A DNA stretch of 44,321 nucleotides from JAUREX01 sp964472135 (GTDB taxonomy: Bacteria > Pseudomonadota > Alphaproteobacteria > Rhodobacterales > Rhodobacteraceae): contig CAYYJB010000013.1 in the NCBI GenBank assembly GCA_964472135.1, positions 1 to 44,321 of the forward strand, written 5' to 3'. The position numbers and the translations under genes are program-made. The notes below the pieces were generated by a model. That model was not told the origin of the DNA. It worked only from the letters and a program-made list of their open reading frames with translations, and made no database searches. This document shows positions 41,713 to 44,321 of this stretch, in pieces (position 1 is the first letter of the stretch; each line of letters opens with the position of its first letter).

Positions 41713-43353
41713 ATGACAGAGCACAGCCCGCAGATCCATGCAGCCCACCCGGCTGCGCGCATGTACGCGGAGGAATGTGGCCGGGGCCTGATGGGCCGTC
41801 GCGAATTCATGACCCGCGCGACCGCGCTCGGCGTCAGTGTGCCAATGGCCTACGGGCTGCTCGGCCTTGCCGCGCCGCAGGCGCAGGCGCAGACGCCCAA
41901 GATGGGCGGCACGCTGCGCGTGCAGATGGAACTCAAGGCGCTCAAGGATCCGCGCCTGGCCGACTGGTCGCAGATCTCGAACTTCTATCGCGGGTGGCTC
42001 GAGTATCTGGTGCAATACAACAACGACGGTTCGCTGACCGGCCAGCTGATCGAGAGCTGGACCGCCAACGACAACGCCACGGAATACACGCTGAACGTCC
42101 GCAAGGGCGTGAAGTGGTCGAACGGCGACGAGCTTACCGCCGAACACATCGCCCACAACTTTGCCCGCTGGGCGGATGGCAATGTCGAGGGCAACTCGAT
42201 GGCCGCACGGGTCGCGAGCCTTCAGAACCCCGACACCAAGCAGCTGCGCGACGGGGCGGTGACGGTGGTCGACAGCCACACGGTGAAGCTGGTCCTGGGT
42301 TCGCCCGACATCACGCTGATCGTCGGCTGCTCGGACTATCCGGCGGCCGTGGTGCACCCGAGCTATGACGGGGGCGACCTGCTTGCCAACGCGATCGGCA
42401 CCGGCCCCTTCAAGCCCGAGAGCCACGAGCCGGGCATCAAGGCCGCCCTCGTGCGTAACGCCGATCACACCTATTGGGGCGACGGCGGCTATCTTGACCG
42501 GATCGAGTTCATCGACCTCGGCACCGACCCCGCGACCACCCTTGCCGCCGCCTCCTCGGACGAGATCGACCTCGCCTATCAGACGACGGGCGAATATCTC
42601 GGCCTCTTCGATGCGCTCGGCTGGACAAAGTCGGAGGCCGTGACGGCCGCGACACTCGCGATCCGTTTCAACCAGCTCGCCGAGGAATACAAGGATGTCC
42701 GCGTCCGCCGCGCGCTGACGATGGCGTGCGACAACAAGGTGGTCCTGGAACTCGGCTACAGCAACCTCGGGACGGTGGCAGAGAACCATCATGTCTGCCC
42801 GATCCACCCCGAGTATGCCGAACTGCCGCCGGTCAAGCACGATCCGGCCGCGGCGCTCGCGCTGCTGACCGAGGCGGGCATGGCCGACCACGAGTTCGAC
42901 CTCATCTCGCTCGACGACGGCTGGCAGGCCGACAGCTGCAACGCGGTCGCGGCGCAGCTGCGCGACGCGGGCGTCAAGATCAAGCGCACGCTGATGCCCG
43001 GCGCGACCTTCTGGAACGACTGGACCAAGCACCCGTTCTCGGCGACCGAGTGGAACATGCGCCCGCTCGGCGTGCAGGTTCTGGCGCTGGCCTACAAGTC
43101 GGGCGTGGCGTGGAACGAATCCGCGTTCTCGAACGCCGAGTTCGACCAACTGCTCGAGCAGGCGCTGGCGATCCCGGATGCCGACAAGCGGCGCGAGCTG
43201 ATGGCGCGGATCGAGCAGATCATGCAGGACGAAGGCGTCATGATCCAGCCCTACTGGCGCTCGACCTTCCGCCACTACCGTTCGAACGTGCGCGGCGCCG
43301 AGCAGCATCCGACCTTCGAGATGCACCTCAGCAAGTGGTGGATCGACGCCTGA
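41713..43353 (+). CDS. ABC transporter substrate-binding protein, family 5, Tat-exported
   Basis: A 546-residue periplasmic binding protein of the peptide/nickel/opine family (DppA/OppA type). The N-terminus carries a twin-arginine signal (GRREFMTRATALGVSVPMAY, cleavage near AQAQ), after an unusually long leader of about 30 residues. Family motifs include PKMGGTLRVQME, WSNGDELTAEHIAHNFARW, GTGPFKPESHEPG and the C-terminal MQDEGVMIQPYWRS. Start ATG 41713 follows GGAGAGA. A permease gene follows; the ligand cannot be named. Upstream, 41530-41712 holds no gene; a TTGACG at 41581-41586 region has no convincing -10. Confidence 0.9.
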   Translation: MTEHSPQIHAAHPAARMYAEECGRGLMGRREFMTRATALGVSVPMAYGLLGLAAPQAQAQTPKMGGTLRVQMELKALKDPRLADWSQISNFYRGWLEYLVQYNNDGSLTGQLIESWTANDNATEYTLNVRKGVKWSNGDELTAEHIAHNFARWADGNVEGNSMAARVASLQNPDTKQLRDGAVTVVDSHTVKLVLGSPDITLIVGCSDYPAAVVHPSYDGGDLLANAIGTGPFKPESHEPGIKAALVRNADHTYWGDGGYLDRIEFIDLGTDPATTLAAASSDEIDLAYQTTGEYLGLFDALGWTKSEAVTAATLAIRFNQLAEEYKDVRVRRALTMACDNKVVLELGYSNLGTVAENHHVCPIHPEYAELPPVKHDPAAALALLTEAGMADHEFDLISLDDGWQADSCNAVAAQLRDAGVKIKRTLMPGATFWNDWTKHPFSATEWNMRPLGVQVLALAYKSGVAWNESAFSNAEFDQLLEQALAIPDADKRRELMARIEQIMQDEGVMIQPYWRSTFRHYRSNVRGAEQHPTFEMHLSKWWIDA

Positions 43354-43361
43354 CCGACCGG

Positions 43362-43383
43362 CCGGGGAGGGGCGCCTCCCCGG
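43362..43383 (+). terminator. Strong intercistronic hairpin after the binding-protein gene
   Basis: CCGGGGAGG-GGCG-CCTCCCCGG is a perfect nine-pair stem with a four-base loop, nine bases after the stop codon, and has no T run. Such hairpins in ABC importer operons protect the binding-protein mRNA and lower expression of the permease genes. The remaining 124 bases to the permease show no gene. Confidence 0.75.
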
Positions 43384-43507
43384 TTCGTCCTCGTGACGGT
43401 TCGGCGGGTCATCGCGGTGCAGCGGCACCGCGTGGCCCGTTCGATCGTGCAAGAGAAAATCTGCATCGCGTTTCGCGCGGCGCCAGCTCAAAAGGGCAGA
43501 CGACCGG

Positions 43508-44321
43508 ATGCTGAGGTTCCTCGTGGGGCGACTTGCGGTCACGATCCTGACCGCGCTGTGCCTGACCTTCGCGATCTTCGCGCTGACCAATCTCAAGCCC
43601 AACCTCGTCAAGCTGGCCAAGACCGAGGCCGAAACACGCATGTCCGACGAGGAGGTCGAACGCTGGATCGAGCGCAACGGCTACGCCCGGCCGGTGCTGC
43701 TGCGCTATGGCGAATGGCTCGGCGTGATGCCGGGCTGGGAGGGCGGGGGCACCGCCGCGATCCCGCCGCGCTGCAAGCGCACGGTGCCGGACGGGGCAGA
43801 AATCCCGACCTATTGCGGGGTCATTCAAGGCTATTACGGGTTTTCGACCACCTTCAAGGCCGATGTCAGCGCCATCATCGGCCGGGCGCTGGGGTTGACG
43901 GGCTGGCTCATGCTGTGGGTCCTCGTGGTGATGATCCCGATCTCGCTCCTGATGGGCGTGCTGGCGGGGATGCGCGAGGGCTCGCGCCTCGACCGGACGC
44001 TGAGCACGATCGCCATCGCGACCACCGCGACGCCCGAATATGTCTCGGGGGTGGTGCTGATCGTCGTCCTGGCCTCGGCGACGCTCGGCGTCTCGCCGAT
44101 GCTGGCCGAGCTGGGGCTGATCGAGACGAAGACGCTCTTCATGGGCACCGCCACCTCGGCGATGGACAACATCACCTTCTGGAACTTCGCCCTGCCGGTG
44201 ACGACCATCGCGCTCTATGGCACGGGCTACATCGCGCGCATGACGCGGGCGAGCATGGCCGAGGTCATGACCGCGCAATACATCCGCACCGCGCGCCTCA
44301 AGGGCTTGAGCTTTCGCGCGG
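43508..44321 (+). CDS. ABC transporter permease, DppB/OppB type (3' end cut by window)
   Basis: The first 271 codons of a peptide-type permease, read from the plus strand. The ATG at 43508 opens MLRFLVGRLAVTILTALCLT, a first membrane helix as in DppB, followed by a large periplasmic loop with two cysteines (PPRCKRTVPDGAEIPTYCG), then a membrane helix (LTGWLMLWVLVVMIPISLLM), and conserved segments ATPEYVSGVVLIVVLASATL and ALYGTGYIARMTRASMAEVM leading to the EAA-type loop (YIRTARLKGLSF). It continues past the window end. It would form the channel with a DppC-type partner presumably encoded next. Confidence 0.92.
   Translation, partial: MLRFLVGRLAVTILTALCLTFAIFALTNLKPNLVKLAKTEAETRMSDEEVERWIERNGYARPVLLRYGEWLGVMPGWEGGGTAAIPPRCKRTVPDGAEIPTYCGVIQGYYGFSTTFKADVSAIIGRALGLTGWLMLWVLVVMIPISLLMGVLAGMREGSRLDRTLSTIAIATTATPEYVSGVVLIVVLASATLGVSPMLAELGLIETKTLFMGTATSAMDNITFWNFALPVTTIALYGTGYIARMTRASMAEVMTAQYIRTARLKGLSFRA

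Overview
The window is GC-rich chromosomal DNA from an alphaproteobacterium, most likely a Rhodobacteraceae member (Rhodobacter/Paracoccus relatives). This is inferred from the proteins themselves: DUF3775 and DUF6476 proteins, the rluD-rpoH neighbourhood, the pyrH-frr-uppS-cdsA-dxr-rseP-bamA-ompH operon, and a flagellar cluster like the RpoN2/FleQ/FleT-controlled fla1 set of Cereibacter (Rhodobacter) sphaeroides. No rRNA, tRNA, CRISPR array, IS element or prophage is visible. No gene-free stretch exceeds 300 bases.

Region 1 (1-18.6 kb) is flagellar. On the minus strand, reading away from about 9.1 kb, are flgP, flgT, flgA, flgM, flgN, fliL, fleT, fliE, fliF and fliG (cut by the window start). 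On the plus strand from the same divergent control region are flhA, flhF, flhG, fliA and an unknown small gene. A flagellar rpoN (rpoN2 type) and fleQ follow on the minus strand. The order flhA-flhF-flhG-fliA, the flgA-flgM-flgN block and the H-ring genes flgP/flgT are those of gammaproteobacterial polar flagella. Near-consensus sigma-54 elements lie in front of fleT, fliL, flgP and flhA. The activator function is split: FleQ has an AAA+ domain and a helix-turn-helix but no N-terminal sensor; FleT has an N-terminal domain and AAA+ but no helix-turn-helix.

Two flagellar proteins have architectures I do not know from the literature. FlhG (569 aa) is a MinD-type ATPase fused to a second, degenerate copy of the GTPase domain of the neighbouring FlhF; both FlhF-type domains have Arg in place of the P-loop Lys and have lost the DTAG motif. 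FlgA (529 aa) has four tandem copies of its N-terminal two-cysteine domain before a single C-terminal SAF-type domain.

Region 2 (18.6-31.97 kb) is a mixed housekeeping and accessory stretch: rsmC, an SDR protein lacking the catalytic lysine, a beta-class DNA methyltransferase with a nuclease-like C-terminus and an AT-rich (apparently swapped) specificity region, a secreted unknown, a DUF3775 protein, a ligase-associated exonuclease with an ATP-dependent DNA ligase, pepF, an outer-membrane barrel, a DUF4389 protein, rpoH, rluD and a DUF6476 protein.

Region 3 (31.97-40.5 kb, minus strand) is the conserved pyrH-frr-uppS-cdsA-dxr-rseP-bamA-ompH operon for translation recycling, isoprenoid and phospholipid precursors and outer-membrane assembly. 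Region 4 (40.6 kb to the end, plus strand) holds miaA and the start of a peptide-type ABC importer: a Tat-exported binding protein and a permease cut by the window end.
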